DNA of 64,000 nucleotides, from positions 52,573,636 through 52,637,635 of the forward strand of contig NC_134017.1 of NCBI RefSeq assembly GCF_040712315.1, written 5' to 3'. The notes beneath the pieces were generated by a model, which saw nothing but the letters and a program-made list of their open reading frames with translations, searched no databases and had not been told where the DNA came from. A program made the translations under genes and the position numbers. Below, in pieces: positions 45,887-58,650 of the stretch. Source of the stretch: Castanea sativa (taxonomy: Eukaryota > Streptophyta > Magnoliopsida > Fagales > Fagaceae). Every line of letters starts with the position of its first letter. Position 1 is the stretch's first letter.

Positions 45887-47722
45887 TTCTTTCTTGCTAT
45901 AAATTCTCTCTCTCCAAAGGATCATTTTGAAAATAGAGAAAGAACTTTGGGAGTATGGGATCATATATGTGTAATTGATATACGTAGCTACATGCATACA
46001 CATGCAATTGTTGTGTGAAATATTTTCATGAATAAATAAGTTTGATACAAAAAATAATATCCTAAATAATTAGCATGAACATAAAACAAAAAAGAGTTTA
46101 GATCAGTCTCACAATAATATAGAATTATGATGCAAAAGTGACGTCTATAAATGTTGATTCGTGCTACTCGGAGTAAAATTCAGTGCGATTGGTTCTCTTG
46201 GCCAAACAACTCTCTAGGATTAGACCATAGCTTCAACTTTCGTGATGGATGCACTTCCATTCACGGAGGTTCAAGAACAATCTTCTAATATTGCCTTTCC
46301 TTAAAATGAATAAAATTAAAGAAAAAAAATGTGGGAGAGAGAGAATAGAAATTATGTATATGGAAATATAGAGTAAAAAATGACTTATAAGAAAGGGGGT
46401 AGTAATGGATATAATATAGACTGTTCATTACAATAATGGTCTATAGTTATTGGTTACTAATAACTCATAAAAGCTTAACGGCTAGTTTACCCATTATTGT
46501 CTACCCATTATTGCCTAATGGCTAGAAAATAAAGAAAAATAAAAGTGTTTGGAACATATACCCACACCAACAAATGTGATACCCTTCTCAAAAAAAAAAA
46601 ACAAAAAACAAAAAACAAATGTGATACCAATTACATTTATTGTTATGACAGTTTGTAAATGTTTTTATATTAAAGGATGCTTGTAACCCACAATAAAGAG
46701 TTTCAAAGGCATGAATAATGGCCTTCAAGAATGAAAATTAGAGTATAAAGCAGAGAGAGTAGTAACTAGGGCTGTTCACGAGTTGGCCTGGGTCGAGTTT
46801 GTGCCCAACCCGAAACCGACCCGTCGGAATCGGGTGGAGAAAAAACGCACCCGTCGCCGACCCGCCGGAGTAATCGGGTCGGGCGGTTCAGATCATCAAC
46901 AGGTGGCGGGCGGGTTGGTCGGAATCATAGATCTGAGAAGACGACGAGAAATTGGTGAAAAAACACACAGAACCGGCGAAGAAACCCAGATTCCGGCGAA
47001 GTTTTCTAGATACCGGCGATATTTCTCTTAGATCCGGTGAGATTTCGCAAGATCCGGCGAAAATCTCACCAGATTTGATGAGATTTCGCCAGATCTAGTC
47101 AAAATCTCACGGGATCTAAGGAAATATATTGCCGGAATCTGGGTTTTTGGCCGGATTCTGGAAAAATATTGCCAGTTTCTGGAAAAAAGTCGCCGAATTC
47201 TGGAAAAAACTTGTCGGATTCTGGAAATTTCGCCGGGATTTGGAAATCTCTCGGTCGGTTCGGTTTTTTCAGGTTTTAGGGGAGGAAAACTGAAACCGAC
47301 CCGCCGAAAATCGGTTTCTGGTGGTGAAGACCCGCCGGAGCAGTTGGGTTGGTCGGATTCGGGTCGGATCTGGTCGGTTCTTCGGGTGGGTCGGGTTATC
47401 GGATCCTTCTGGATAGCCCTAGTAGTAACTAGTAAGTAGTAACCCATAATAAAGAGTTTCAACGGCATGAATTTAGACTATATTATTTGTGATCATTGAA
47501 GGTCATTATTTGTGTTTCTATCCTTCTTAATTTCTTATGTTCTCACTTTTCCACATTCCCAACTAAACAGATTGTATTTTTGGAAAGAAAGTAAAATGTC
47601 GTTCACTACTTCTATAATGAGATTTTTTTTTCACTATTTTCCTTTAAAATATGTGTTAGTGGTTAATAATGAAGAACCATTTAATGCATTTTTGCTATCA
47701 TATTTTAATGGAAAATAGCGGT
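45887..47722. repeat. Local direct duplication, copy B
   Basis: Counterpart of 44326-45497. It has been lengthened by the Mutator-like insertion at 46768-47420 and by a second partial copy of CCCAxAATAAAGAGTTTCAA (46688 and 47443). Both copies end in the GTTAGTGGTTAATAATxAAGAACC...ATAGCGG segment. Confidence 0.88.
46768..47420. mobile_element. Mutator-like non-autonomous element with GC-rich core
   Basis: The ends AGGGCTGTTCA and, reverse-complemented, AGGGCTATCCA agree at 9 of 11. A perfect 10-bp target-site duplication AGTAGTAACT lies at 46758-46767 and 47421-47430. The interior is rich in CGGGTCGG, GACCCGCC and AGATCCGGCGA/GATTTCGCCAG repeats in both orientations. The open frames in it (46783-47031 + and 47028-47468 -) follow those repeats and show no transposase. 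Confidence 0.88.
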
Positions 47723-49137
47723 TGTAACCATTAGGGTGATTCTTGGAACCTGATTAATTTGTGAGTTTACAAATTACATTGACTTGTTTTTTTTTGTGCA
47801 AATCAAACTGAGAAGTTAGATTGTTCTGAGTAGGCTATTTGACGAGCTAAGCTTGATTTTACCAACTTGAGTACATAACATGAACTGAGTATTGACTAGA
47901 CTTGTATCAATCAACCTTATACATACACAACAAAAACTTGATTTGACACCATCAGTTGTAGACAAATTACATTAAAAAAAAAAGTACACATAACACTTAG
48001 ATTGAATCTGTAAACTTAGTCATGCGAAAAGTCTCTAGTTTTTATACTCACGAATATCCTAAGTAGTGGAGTTTCTAGTAGTGGAATCAGATCTATAAGG
48101 TATTTGGATTATCCTATTTTTGATAATTTATTTGGTTTAAAAAATAAACAATATAAAAAATTTCAAATCTCAGGTGGGTAAAGTGTCAAATTTCAAACTA
48201 TAGGTAGGTAGCTTAAATTTTGGCCAAACTACTGGTGGGTAAGTTGTAATTTGCCCTTAATACTAATGCTTTAACTAGACTACCTGTGTGCCCCTATGAA
48301 TACATATTTAAATGTCAAAAGGAATTGCTCCATTGCTCCACATATGTTGCAGTCAATCTCATCTTTATGAACATGGGGAAAAAAATCAACAAGATAATAA
48401 CTATAAAAGGGGACTCCTCTCTTAACTATTTGACTACATCATTCTATTGAAAATCCAAATTTAAGAACACCTATCCGGTCCTAAGAAATCCTCAACCAAA
48501 AATAGTCTTCACTTCATTCCAAACAGAAATATTACATTATATCGTATATGAGCACTCCAAGGCATGGTTCATGAGTGCCACTACGATTGCTATGAAAATG
48601 GTTCTATTAATAGTTGTCCAATGTGGATCAATATTAGACACCGGATTTGGGAGTATGCAACTATTGTTGCAATTAAAATAATGCAAATCGAAGTGCAGGT
48701 TATCACAAGTAATAATATCTCGGTGAGTTTGAAGTTGATCCATAGAAAATGACTGATACTAATGTAAAAACTTCTATTATTAAGTAGAAAATAAAAATAG
48801 TTATTTATTTATTTACCAATCAAAGATGGAGCAAGTTAATACAAAACTATAATTGAAAACAGCAGAATAAAATTAACAGAAATTAATGGAGAGAAACACT
48901 AGGGATTCAAAGATACACCTAATATTTTGTCATATTAATTTTGGTTATTTTTAACTCAAATGGAAGCGAGCCAACTCGCCTAATTGGAAGATGAAGTAAT
49001 AAACTACTCAAATAATGTGTAAAGTAGATTGAATATGAGTATTTGAGTAAATGATTAAATTTGCATTGCATGTGTAGACATATCATTTTGTATACCTTAT
49101 GACTCGAACTCCCATTCTCCAATGATGATATCAATAG
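47723..49137. other. Intergenic stretch, no gene recognised
   Basis: AT-rich. At about 48165-48260, a pair of AAATTTCAAA..AGGTGGGTAA..TAATTTGCCC motifs resembles a common dispersed plant repeat. The rest is unassigned. Confidence 0.4.
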
Positions 49138-50790
49138 AAGGGCCCATGACTGGTCTAGGGTCTAGTTAAGGAAACTCTTTAACTTGATAGGCGTTTTGGT
49201 GATTAAAACCTGGCAAAAACCCTAGCTCTGTGAGTGCGGGTACATTACTTGTGTGAGAAGGCACCAACCATGTGTGCACACCCTTGGGCACATGCTTTCA
49301 TGTAGGGCAACAAAAGTTGTATAAGGACAGTATTTTGATGAAAACGCATGCAAAGCTAATCCCACATCTTCTGGAAAGAACCCCGCACCCCTCTCTAAAC
49401 ATTATAAAAGGCCTCCAAAGCTCTTTTCCCAAAAAACACCGAATTCACTAGAAAATTATGATTTGAAGAGGGAGTCTTTACTTTAAAAACATTTTTAAGT
49501 TAACATTTACTTAGCTGAGACTATTTCTAGTCTATGCCCTCTAGTTAAAACTTAGTAACCCTTTTGGGCCTTTGTTTTATAGATTGATTAGGGGGAGCTG
49601 TCAAAATCAAGTTTTAGAAGCTCTTGGTTTGAGGTAATGATCAAGTCTTTTTCTCTTTTGTTTCTTTAGTTTTACTACTTTAATAATCTTTTGTGTATCT
49701 TAGGTTTTTTGCTTTGTAGTTTAGTAGCATGCTAGGTTAGATAGGAGGTAGTTTATTTGAGTTTTGTTTGATTGCATTTTTAGGTAGGATTGTGCATGTG
49801 TGCATGTGTAGCACCATGATCATGCGTAAGTGTGCTTTAACATGTGCCTACATGTTCGATCTAGAAACCAAAAATTTGTTTGTTTTCTAATTTCTTTAGG
49901 TTTTGTTTGATCTACATGCATGTTTAAGTTCTGTTTAGCTTTGTTTTCATATGCTTAGGTCAGTAGTCAATAGACAACATGTTTTATTGCTTTAATTAGT
50001 TTAATCACATGATTAGGGTTTAATAGGCTTGGATGAACAGATGAACATGCATTTGAACATAACATACATCGATGCATTGGTGCTATGGTGATGATGTAGT
50101 GAGATGAGTGGATGTAAGCTCATGCATATGAATATAAACGTGCTTGTTTAAACATGATGAACTTACTTGATTATGATATGAGCATGTTATAAATGCAATG
50201 CTTTAGTGATGATATGATATGATATTGCTGCCTATGTGATAATGCTTGTTTGAATGTTAACATGATATGATGTATATGATGATGATATGAATGAAATGTA
50301 ATGCAATGTAACGTGATATGAGATGATGTTGTATGATGTGAAGTATATACAATGCTTAGATGAATGCTAAGGAGTATGCTTAGATGCATGTTAGGATAGA
50401 ACTAGAGTGTGTATGTGTGTATATAAGATAGCCTATTAGAAGACCCTTTGATAGAATTAGGATGCAAAACACAATGAGTGAAGGCCGGCCAACTAGTTGG
50501 GCATGGTTGGGTGCCTATCACCTTCCCATCCCTGTACCTTAACTCCAGACATAGACTCTAGATAAACAAGGTCCACTATAAGGGGCACAAATATGGTTCC
50601 TGTACCTAATTTAGGTGGTGACTTCTATTAAACCCTTTGTCTCTAGTCCACTTGGCTAAGACATATTCCCTAGAGCACAATGATTGTGCATAACAAAGGG
50701 GAGTTGAAATGCCCATTGGGTGGACGCTTGCGCCCACAACACATTATTGGGGAGATTAAGTATTCAATATATTCCCTAGTCATAATGAAT
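49138..50790 (+). mobile_element. Putative LTR or LTR-retrotransposon fragment
   Basis: The sequence is less AT-rich than its flanks and has a promoter-like TATAAAAG at 49403-49410, followed by a leader-like stretch. A long ATGATATGA-rich section (50040-50350) and a TAGGTGGTGACTTC / GTGGACGCTTGCGCCCACAAC tail (50610-50740) resemble gypsy-type plant LTRs. No internal proteins follow. Borders and TSD were not found, so the call is tentative. Confidence 0.4.
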
Positions 50791-52289
50791 CAAGGAGTTC
50801 AAAGATTCTATATATCTAAAAATCATATTAAATCCTAAGAACTTGTCAGCATGCAATGCTTCCAAATAATAAAATAAAACTAAAAATTAATCATTAATCC
50901 ATAGAAAAGCATAGAATAATCCCAAGAACACATTATAAAAATATTAGGCTTCACCTCTAATCCTAGCTTGAGATGTAACCAGAAATAGTTATGCAAAATA
51001 AATTCACAAAAACAATACTAAATGGCTAAAATAAATAAATAACAAAGTGAAAAATCTTCAAGGGTTTTTGTGCCTCTAAAACCTCACTCTCTTCCAATGG
51101 AAAAAACTAGAAATCCCTCAAATTTTGGGATGCAAATCCCTTAATTTTTAGAATTTTTTCCACTATAATTTTTTTTTTTCTGAATTTGTGGTGAACAACA
51201 AAGTAGATATTCGAGTCTTCTTTCCATGGCCACAAGAATTAGGTCAATCAAACATCTGTGCAAAAAGTTATGGCAAACATATCGAGATAGCATATGATGT
51301 TTCCATATAAAGAATTTGAATGAATTTATTTCTTGCATTTATTATTTTCACACCTCTTTGACTTGTTTTATGCTTCAAAAACCATCTCTTGCTTGCATAT
51401 TTACATGATTAGTTGATCAGTTTTAATATCATACAAGAGAAAAATACATGTAATGAGTATATTTCAAGGAAAAGTTTCAAACTTACATTATTTACGTGTA
51501 ATTAAACTTAAAATGCATGTGATATTTTGCCTATCAAAACTAAGACAATATTTTGTTTTAAGCAATTATTATCTAATTCATGGTTAGGTTGGAGATGAAA
51601 GTCGTCATTTGGTTTTGGTCCATGAGTTGCTCTTTTGATCCATACACAAAGGTCCAATTCAATCATATTTGAAGTTTGATGGATTATACTCTAGTTGTAC
51701 TACCTTACTATTTTCTAAAAAGGTTCCATACAATTTGGTCACCTTTTAAGCATGCAATATTTGAATAAGACAATTAAATTCAGGCAAAGCTCAAGATTCA
51801 ATCATTCAAAAGAGTGGATTACCTAATTATAGGAAACAAAACATTGACAATACATAATTAAAAGAAAGGAGGAAACATGCCTTGGATTCATACCACATAT
51901 GAGCACATTTTTTGAAAGAAAGCAAAGAATAACTAGGGTTTTCATTTATAGTCAAGCAACTATGTATACAGGATCTCAAGTTACGTACCTAATGCTTCAT
52001 GGTGCATATGCATCCTGAGGCAAAATCCCTAATTTTATACATCAATCGATCTCTTTAATAAGACGCAATCCCATTTTAAGAAAGCGAAAATGTGGACAGG
52101 GAACAAAAGGAAAATAAATTCCGGAAAGAAATTGAACTTAAATAGAATGTGGAATTTAAAAAGAGGAAAATGGTATTCAACTTGTACTCCAAAGAATTTC
52201 AATAATTACAAGTAACATCAAACTGTATAAGTACCAAATTTCATCGAACAAAAAATATGCACATATGGGATGAACATAAATAATTATTA
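50791..52289. other. Intergenic stretch, no gene recognised
   Basis: AT-rich with scattered short frames. Nothing supportable was seen. Confidence 0.4.
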
Positions 52290-52402
52290 ATTTATTTCAT
52301 TTCTAAAAAAACATGTTTATGTTAATGTTTAAGAAAATATTTCTACACAATGCTCTAAACATAAATTATAGATTTTTACCCTTAACGTTCACTAAATATC
52401 TT

Positions 52403-52436
<34 letters not shown>

Positions 52437-53240
52437 AAGATTCAATCAAAAGAAGAATCATTGTTTACATTTTTTTAGAAATTGGTAAAAATATCTTGTT
52501 TTAGTACAAAAGTTCTCAGGAAGGTTATCAAATTGTACTAAATATAAAATTCCCACTTGTAGCACATAGAATTGCAATTGGTAAAATTGTAGACCCTGTA
52601 TGTGTCCTACATATTTTCTAACAATGCCAAGCGACCCACAAACTTGTATTCCTTGAAAAATTCTATCTAATGTAGTAGTAGGCAAATAGATAGAGCCCCT
52701 TCCTTGAAAGACCCAACAAACTACCTATTTTTTTTTTTTTGGAGATTTTTTTTTTAGAGAAACAAGACATAGTAGTAATTTTTGCATTTTTATTTATAGT
52801 TAAGTGTACTCTAGAATTTTTACAAAAGAATATTCTAGGAATCAAAAGATTCCCTTGGCTTTAATTGAGGGAGTAGAGGAATATGAGTATTTGCTCATTT
52901 TGAAAACATAAAATGGGAAATTAATTGTTTTTAAAGATAAAGAAATAAATCATAAACTACCTCAAACATAGAGGGAAGAAGGGATTTTCAACCTAAAGAA
53001 TTTAACAAACATTTGCTAAACATAAATATGTTCTTAAACATAAACTTGAATTTCAAACATAAGAAATCTAAGATAACTTTTAAAATTCATTTCATATGTG
53101 CACGTGTTTTTGTATGATGCAATACACATAAAAGAGAATATTGAGAACTTTTATGCCAAAACCTAAATTTTAGTTACAAATGATTTTTTGATTTCTAATA
53201 TGTAAATAAAACGGTTCTAAGAAGATAAAAAAACAAAATA
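52290..53240. repeat. Dispersed repeat, partner of 61000-62720
   Basis: 52690-53240 aligns in the same orientation with about 62160-62720: AGTTAAG.GTA, AAAGAATATTCTAGG, AACATAAAcTTGAATTT, AACTTTTATGCCAAAACC and GGTTC.AAGAAG. 52290-52500 resembles 61000-61210 (TTCAATCAAAAGAAGA, TTACATTTTTTAGA). A (CA)n tract at 52404-52426 runs into TATATA. No coding domain is visible. Confidence 0.75.
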
Positions 53241-54214
53241 TTTGGATATAAAACTATACATTTTTCTTTAAATCCAACTTGTATACAAAACACTGAGAAT
53301 TTTGAATTTATAGACTACTAGACATAATGAGACTTTCTGTTTAGGAGGTGGTGTATTCTTCCTTGCTATTTTCCCCCCTTTTGTATTCTTGCTTTTTATT
53401 AAGGATCTTGTTTTACAATTTTTAGAGTTTTGATTTCTTCCTTTTTAATCACTTCCTCAATTTCAAAAGTGCGTTATTTTCATTAGACAGTTTCTTTGAA
53501 TTTCTTCAAAATTTTCATTCTGTCATGTGGTGCTCTATAAGATTTTTCATAAAAAATAATAGGTTGTAAATTGTTACTGGTTTTAATTTGAACTCACCAT
53601 TGAAATTATTTTTTGACCCACTAGTAACAATCAATAACAACCTGATGTGTAACATTTGTCGTGAAAGTGTTCATTGTTTACGTAGCATTTCTCTTTATGT
53701 TGGAACTTTATAATTTCTACAAGTAAATAAATATTGCTCTCTCTCTCTCTCTCTCTCATTTTTATTTGTGGTTTGCAATGTTTGAGGGAAACAAAGACTC
53801 AAGAAGATTGAAGCTTCAACTTTACCCGATCTGGTCGTAGACTAAACCCAAGGATATCTTTGCTGTTTGTTCATTCTTTGCTGATGTTTGGTAATGAGTT
53901 TTTTGATAAGTGGACTAGATGTTGGTTTGTTTCTTTTGATTTAAATATATTACATGGAGATGTGATTAAGAAAATTTGTTAAATTTGGTATTGTTTAGAG
54001 ACTAAGGCAAAGACTAAGTTTATTAAATAATCTGGTCTTGTTATGCAAGTGGAAAGATTAGTAAGGAAGAAGCTTAACTAGCCGATCAAGCTCCTCCACA
54101 CCATACGCAATCACAACACAGACCCATGTATCTATATGTTTTGGGTCACATTCAAAAAGCTAATGGAGGCAAAACTTTTTATACGAGATTCACATTGCAA
54201 AGAGCTCAGGAGTA
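53241..54214. other. Intergenic stretch with (CT)n tract
   Basis: No gene recognised. A (CT)n tract lies at 53737-53757. Several short frames have no family match. Confidence 0.4.
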
Positions 54215-54219
54215 AATTA

Positions 54220-54981
54220 TGTGGGGGTAAAGTAAATAAAATAGTTATTTGGGCCTTGAGCCTGATTTGGTGGTGTAAGTCTGTCCGAGCAGAGCTTTTG
54301 AAGCCCACAAGCCAGTGCACACTATGAGAGGTGGAGGAGTCGTCCGAGGAAGAGTTCCTCTTCGGACGGGCCCAGTAAAGGTCATGGGACATACCAAGGG
54401 TTTAGAGACGAAATTTTGGAAGATCTATTGGGTAAGGGCGTGATCCACGCAGTGGTTGGAAGGAAGAACGTGTGAGAAATATTAGAGGAGAAAAAGCTGC
54501 TACCACCACATTAAAGACCCTGCACCTACCTCCCTGACCGCATTAATGGGGAAATGACCTCTGAGCAGTGAGGTTCAACTTTCCAGCTGGTATTTGGAAG
54601 TTTAAAGAAGGTGCTGGATGAGACAAGTATCTGGGGAAGAGATTGGTAATACATGTGGAAGAAAGAAGGAAGAAGAAGATGGATACAAGAGAGATATAAA
54701 AGAGAGGGGAGGGCAGAAGGAAGTGAGGAGGGAATACTTGAACTGTATTTGTAATATTGTTCTTAAAAGAAAGAAAGACAACACAACTTGTCCTCGGCTT
54801 ATGTCCGAGGAGAGATTCTTTGCTGTTCTTAGCTATTGAACACGCGGATAACGGCTAGATTCCCTTTTTTAACACCCACAGTCTAGGTTTCAAGCCCATA
54901 TTCTACAAATTTTTATTGTATAAGGCCCTTTGGGCCTGAGTTCACCTAGCGATTGAACCGGGTACTAATTGTGCACTTACA
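54220..54981 (+). mobile_element. Solo LTR, 762 bp
   Basis: It starts TGTGGGGGTAAA and ends GTGCACTTACA (TG...CA). It is flanked by a perfect 5-bp duplication AATTA at 54215-54219 and 54982-54986, the hallmark of LTR-retrotransposon integration. It contains a TATA box TATAAAAG (54695-54702) and two hairpins, at 54341-54368 and 54791-54811, both built on GTCCGAGGA. With no internal domain and one intact TSD, it probably arose by recombination between the two LTRs of a full element. The superfamily cannot be told from the LTR alone. Confidence 0.93.
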
Positions 54982-54986
54982 AATTA

Positions 54987-56084
54987 TATATTTTATTTTG
55001 AATCCGTAGTGTTTGATAAAATGCTTGAAAGAAAATTGAATAATTTTATTTCTGACTTGATGACTCTATAATTTATGTTTGTTTGTTTGTTCTGTATTTT
55101 GTTTGGGATTAGAAACAATTAAATTGGGAATTTTTTTTAAAGCACTTGCAATTGCAAACAGATAGCCTGCGTTCATTTTTTCCCATGTTATATGCTAAGT
55201 AATCACCGTTTGGTTCTCAAGGATTGGTTGGTCTCGTTGGGTTTTCTTTGCTTATGTTAATTTGGTTGTATGATGTATGAGCCTCAAATTGACACAAGTA
55301 GAAATCAATTAACTTAGCTATGGGTAATAAAGTTGTTATTATTTTTAGGTGAATAATTTGCTTTTAACTATTGAGAGTTAAGGATTATTTTTGGCAGCAA
55401 CATTTTAAAATAATCACACAATTGACGCATATTCTCTATGTCATACTGAATGATAGAAACTTAGTTGCTAAAAATAAAAACAATGAAAGAAACATAGAGA
55501 CAAGAAAGGTTAAAATTAAGAACCAAGCGGGCAAAAAAAAAAAAAAATGTGGTATCTCCATTATTCAAAGGTTAGCCTAGAATCTATATTAACTCAGAAT
55601 CTGTGTGTATGAAAACCTGTCTGATTCTTGGTATTGAATTTAAAAAATAAAAAAATGTTGAACCATGTCTAGCTCAACTAACATTGAAGCAAATTACTTT
55701 TTTCATTTCATTGTACCATTAGTCTACTTGATTTTCTTATTTTTGCCTTATATTCCGAAGACTTTTAACACGTATATCAATGGAAGCAAATTATTTGAGG
55801 TCTGGAAAACAAGCTGTGCTTAGGGGAAGAGAGTTATTGGTGAGTATACGAAGAATTATTTGAAGTGACACCCCATATCATTCAATCATATTTATTTTAA
55901 GCACTAAATGACTTCCATGAAGGAATTATCTAAGAGTTATGTCCTTCAACGTTAGAATACATGTGTTAAATGCAATGTGCATGCGTTAATGCTAAGGAAT
56001 ACAAAACCTACGAGCAATATGGATCTGATGATTGCATTTCACTTTGAAGAAGAAGAAGACAATAGATTGCAATGATTTTTATAT
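54987..56084. other. Intergenic stretch, no gene recognised
   Basis: AT-rich. A poly-A run lies at 55534-55548. Nothing else could be supported. Confidence 0.4.
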
Positions 56085-56087
56085 TTA

Positions 56088-56883
56088 GGCTATGTTTGGT
56101 AATATGTAAATTATTTTCCGAGTGTAAAATATTTTCAGGTGGAAATAGTTTTAGAAAAGGAAAATAATTTCAAGTATTTGGTTGTATCCTGAAAATTGTA
56201 TTGGAAAATATTTTTAAATGTTTGGTAACATTCTGAAAATACTATTTTTCTACGTTTTTTAAGGCATTTTCTTAACTTTCAAACAAATTTTATAATAGAA
56301 AATTTCAATATATAAACTTAAAGAAACAAAAATCAAAATAAAACCAATCGTTAAACTCTCAAATTTGGTGAAATTGAGAGAGGGAGGAAGAAAGAGTGAG
56401 AGACTGAGAGAAAGAGAGAGGTTGATCGAGACAGAAATAGAGATTCGATCAAGGGGGGTCGATCTAAAGGTGGTGGCGACGAGATCGAAAGGTGGAGGAG
56501 ACAAGCTACAGGGCAGTGGCAACGACAAGCTTCAGGCGATAGCAATCTAGAGCTTTGAACGACAACGAGCTTCAGGCGGCAACGACAACGAGCTTCAGGC
56601 ACAATGGCGGGGCCGTGGGTCGAGGGCTACTTCTGGGCTTCACCGGCAGTACCCTCTCCTTCCTTCTTGGCATGGGCTTGGTGTGAGTAGCTCTCTCTCT
56701 CTTGGCTTGTGTGAGTCTGGAAATTATTTGAAGGTAAAATAGATGTGTAATCTATTTTAGGGGTCAAGTATACCGTCAAACTTTTTTATTTTCAGTTTGA
56801 ATTTATTTTACATGTGCACCCAAACATGCATAAGGGTGTAAAATATTTTCCCAATTTCATTTACACCCGAAACAAACGTAGCC
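56088..56883. mobile_element. Non-autonomous PIF/Harbinger-type element with GC-rich core
   Basis: The ends GGCTATGTTTGGTAA and, reverse-complemented, GGCTACGTTTGTTTC share 10 of the first 11 bases, and each is followed inward by a TGTAAAATATTTTCC-type segment. It is flanked by TTA at 56085-56087 and 56884-56886. The centre (56390-56640) is purine- and GC-rich, with a twice-repeated ACGACAACGAGCTTCAGGC. No transposase. Its architecture resembles the 8098-9186 element. Confidence 0.82.
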
Positions 56884-56886
56884 TTA

Positions 56887-57614
56887 GTTTCACTATTTAT
56901 TATTAATGATTTTTTTTCTTTGTTTTTTTAAAGGGGGTACTGCTGAAATCTATAATACTAAATGCCTCTTTATGCAGCTTAGGTTGTATGCGAGGTTTGT
57001 TGCAAGAGGATCATAAATTAAGCAAGCAAAAAGTGCTTATTGTTTTCAGTCAATTTCTGCTCTACACTACAAAAACTGGGCCTATAATGCTGCATAACAT
57101 AATAGACCCGTTCTGCAAACGCTATTTAAATGTCATTTTTTGTTTTAGGTCTAACCTTTGCAAAGGACCTTCTTTGGTAATGCAGATTGTAGCGCATTAC
57201 CAAAATCATGCTCGACCAGTATGTCAAATTTATGGAAAAGGAAGTAGCAACCATCAAATGAACTTGGCATTTCGGGGTAAATAACCACCCTCAAAATTGG
57301 CTGCTATGACCACAACTTACCATTTGAGTCAACTCAACGTGCTGCTTAACAATAGTTGGGGACCGGGTGTCTTTAGGCAATGGCCAATGGCTTACACATA
57401 TATCTTAGACAAAGAGCAAGGAGGCGATTTGTTCGCTGGGCGTGATTCAGCTAACCAAATTGCATTTAAAATTGTAGAACAATATGTGCGTCCCAAGAAT
57501 TCATAGGTTATGTGAAGATAATAATGGTTGGTGCTACTTCGATGCTAATACATTTTCTATACAGGACATTGCTATAGAGAAGGTCTTTTACAAAGGCATG
57601 GCTAATACCTGGGT
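56887..57614 (+). other. Unassigned stretch with weak coding look and a CACTA-like start
   Basis: CACTACAAAAACTGGGCC at 57066-57083 resembles a CACTA terminus and partly parallels the one at 59141. Several adjoining open frames (56988-57284, 57297-57506 and 57484-57620) have balanced amino-acid composition, e.g. LLNNSWGPGVFRQWPMAYTYILDKEQGG. I cannot place them in any family. It may be a decayed gene or transposon fragment. Confidence 0.3.
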
Positions 57615-58650
57615 TGCACCGACATGCCATTTTTGGCATCTTGTCGGTGTCCGACACGTATCAGACACCGGAACCGGTACAATTCACCGGACTCCGGTGT
57701 CCAAGCAGTGCCTCTTTTTTTTTTTTTGCTTCTCCGACACGGCTCCTACGCGGCGCCGACACGCTAGCAGTGCAAAAAAAAAAAAAAGAGAAGAAAATCA
57801 CAGATTCTCAAGTCAGACCGAAACCTACATCTCAGATTCTCAATTTCTCACTTCTCAACCCACCCACCCTCCCTTTGACCTCTGCCCGCTGCCGCTGCCG
57901 TTGCCCTCTGTCCATCGCCGGAGCTAGATCGGGCCAATCGGCGAGCTCCATAGACGTCGCCGTCGTGCCCAGTCCCTTCCGATCTTTCTCTCTCTCTCGG
58001 CGTGGACGTCAGGTCTGACCTCCATAAACGTCAGGTCTCTCTCTCTGTTTTTTTTTTTATAGATATTTGGCCATTTGGTAACGTTTGGGTCATTGGGTGA
58101 ATGGGTTACTTATAAATAGTCACTTATTATAAGTACAACATGTTTTTATTTATTTTATTTTATTTTTTTATTTTTTATAAAATCCCACTCTCACTGTCAC
58201 TGTGTGAGAGTGGGATATAATGTAATGTTGTTACTGTCATTATGTGCTAAATATAATGTTGTTAATTGTTACTGTCGTATAATATAATATTGTTATTTCT
58301 ATAGTTTTATTAATTTATTAAAGTTAAACTTAAATATTGTAGATGATTTTACTATAATGAATACTGAAAGTATAAATTGAAAATGAATATGGTAGCTTTT
58401 GAATGTAACCTATTTAAACTTTTGGTTTGTCCTCTAAACATTTTATGTGTATTATTGTACTACTTTGAGTGTTAGTTTACTTATTTGTAGTTCTTACATA
58501 ATTTAAATTCTAGACATAAACGTATTTTATGTCTAAAAATATGCCTAAATATAAAATTTAATTAATTATTTAATTTCCGTGTCCACGCCGTGTCGTGTCC
58601 TTGTTTTTCAAAAATTGCCGTATCGCCGTATCAGTGTCCGTGTCCGTGCA
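57615..58650 (+). mobile_element. Mutator-like non-autonomous element, copy 1
   Basis: The ends TGCACCGACATG and, reverse-complemented, TGCACGGACACG match at 10 of 12. The left part is CG-rich (GTCCGACACGTATCAGACACC and relatives); the right part is AT-rich and ends in repeated GTGTCCGTG motifs. It is a relative of 40736-41672 in the opposite orientation. A poly-T and poly-A pair (57714-57727, 57775-57786) flanks a GCGGCGCCGACACG patch. The TSD is not preserved. Confidence 0.68.

Noticed and set aside
46783..47468. Arg/Pro-rich frames on both strands
   Set aside because: They are inside the Mutator-like element and follow its CGG/GCC repeats; no protein family is recognisable.
50171..50389. 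Minus-strand frame rich in His, Ser and Ile
   Set aside because: Product of the ATGATATGA-type repeat, not a protein.
57615..58018. 134-codon plus-strand frame
   Set aside because: Lies in the Mutator-like element and runs through poly-T and poly-A tracts.
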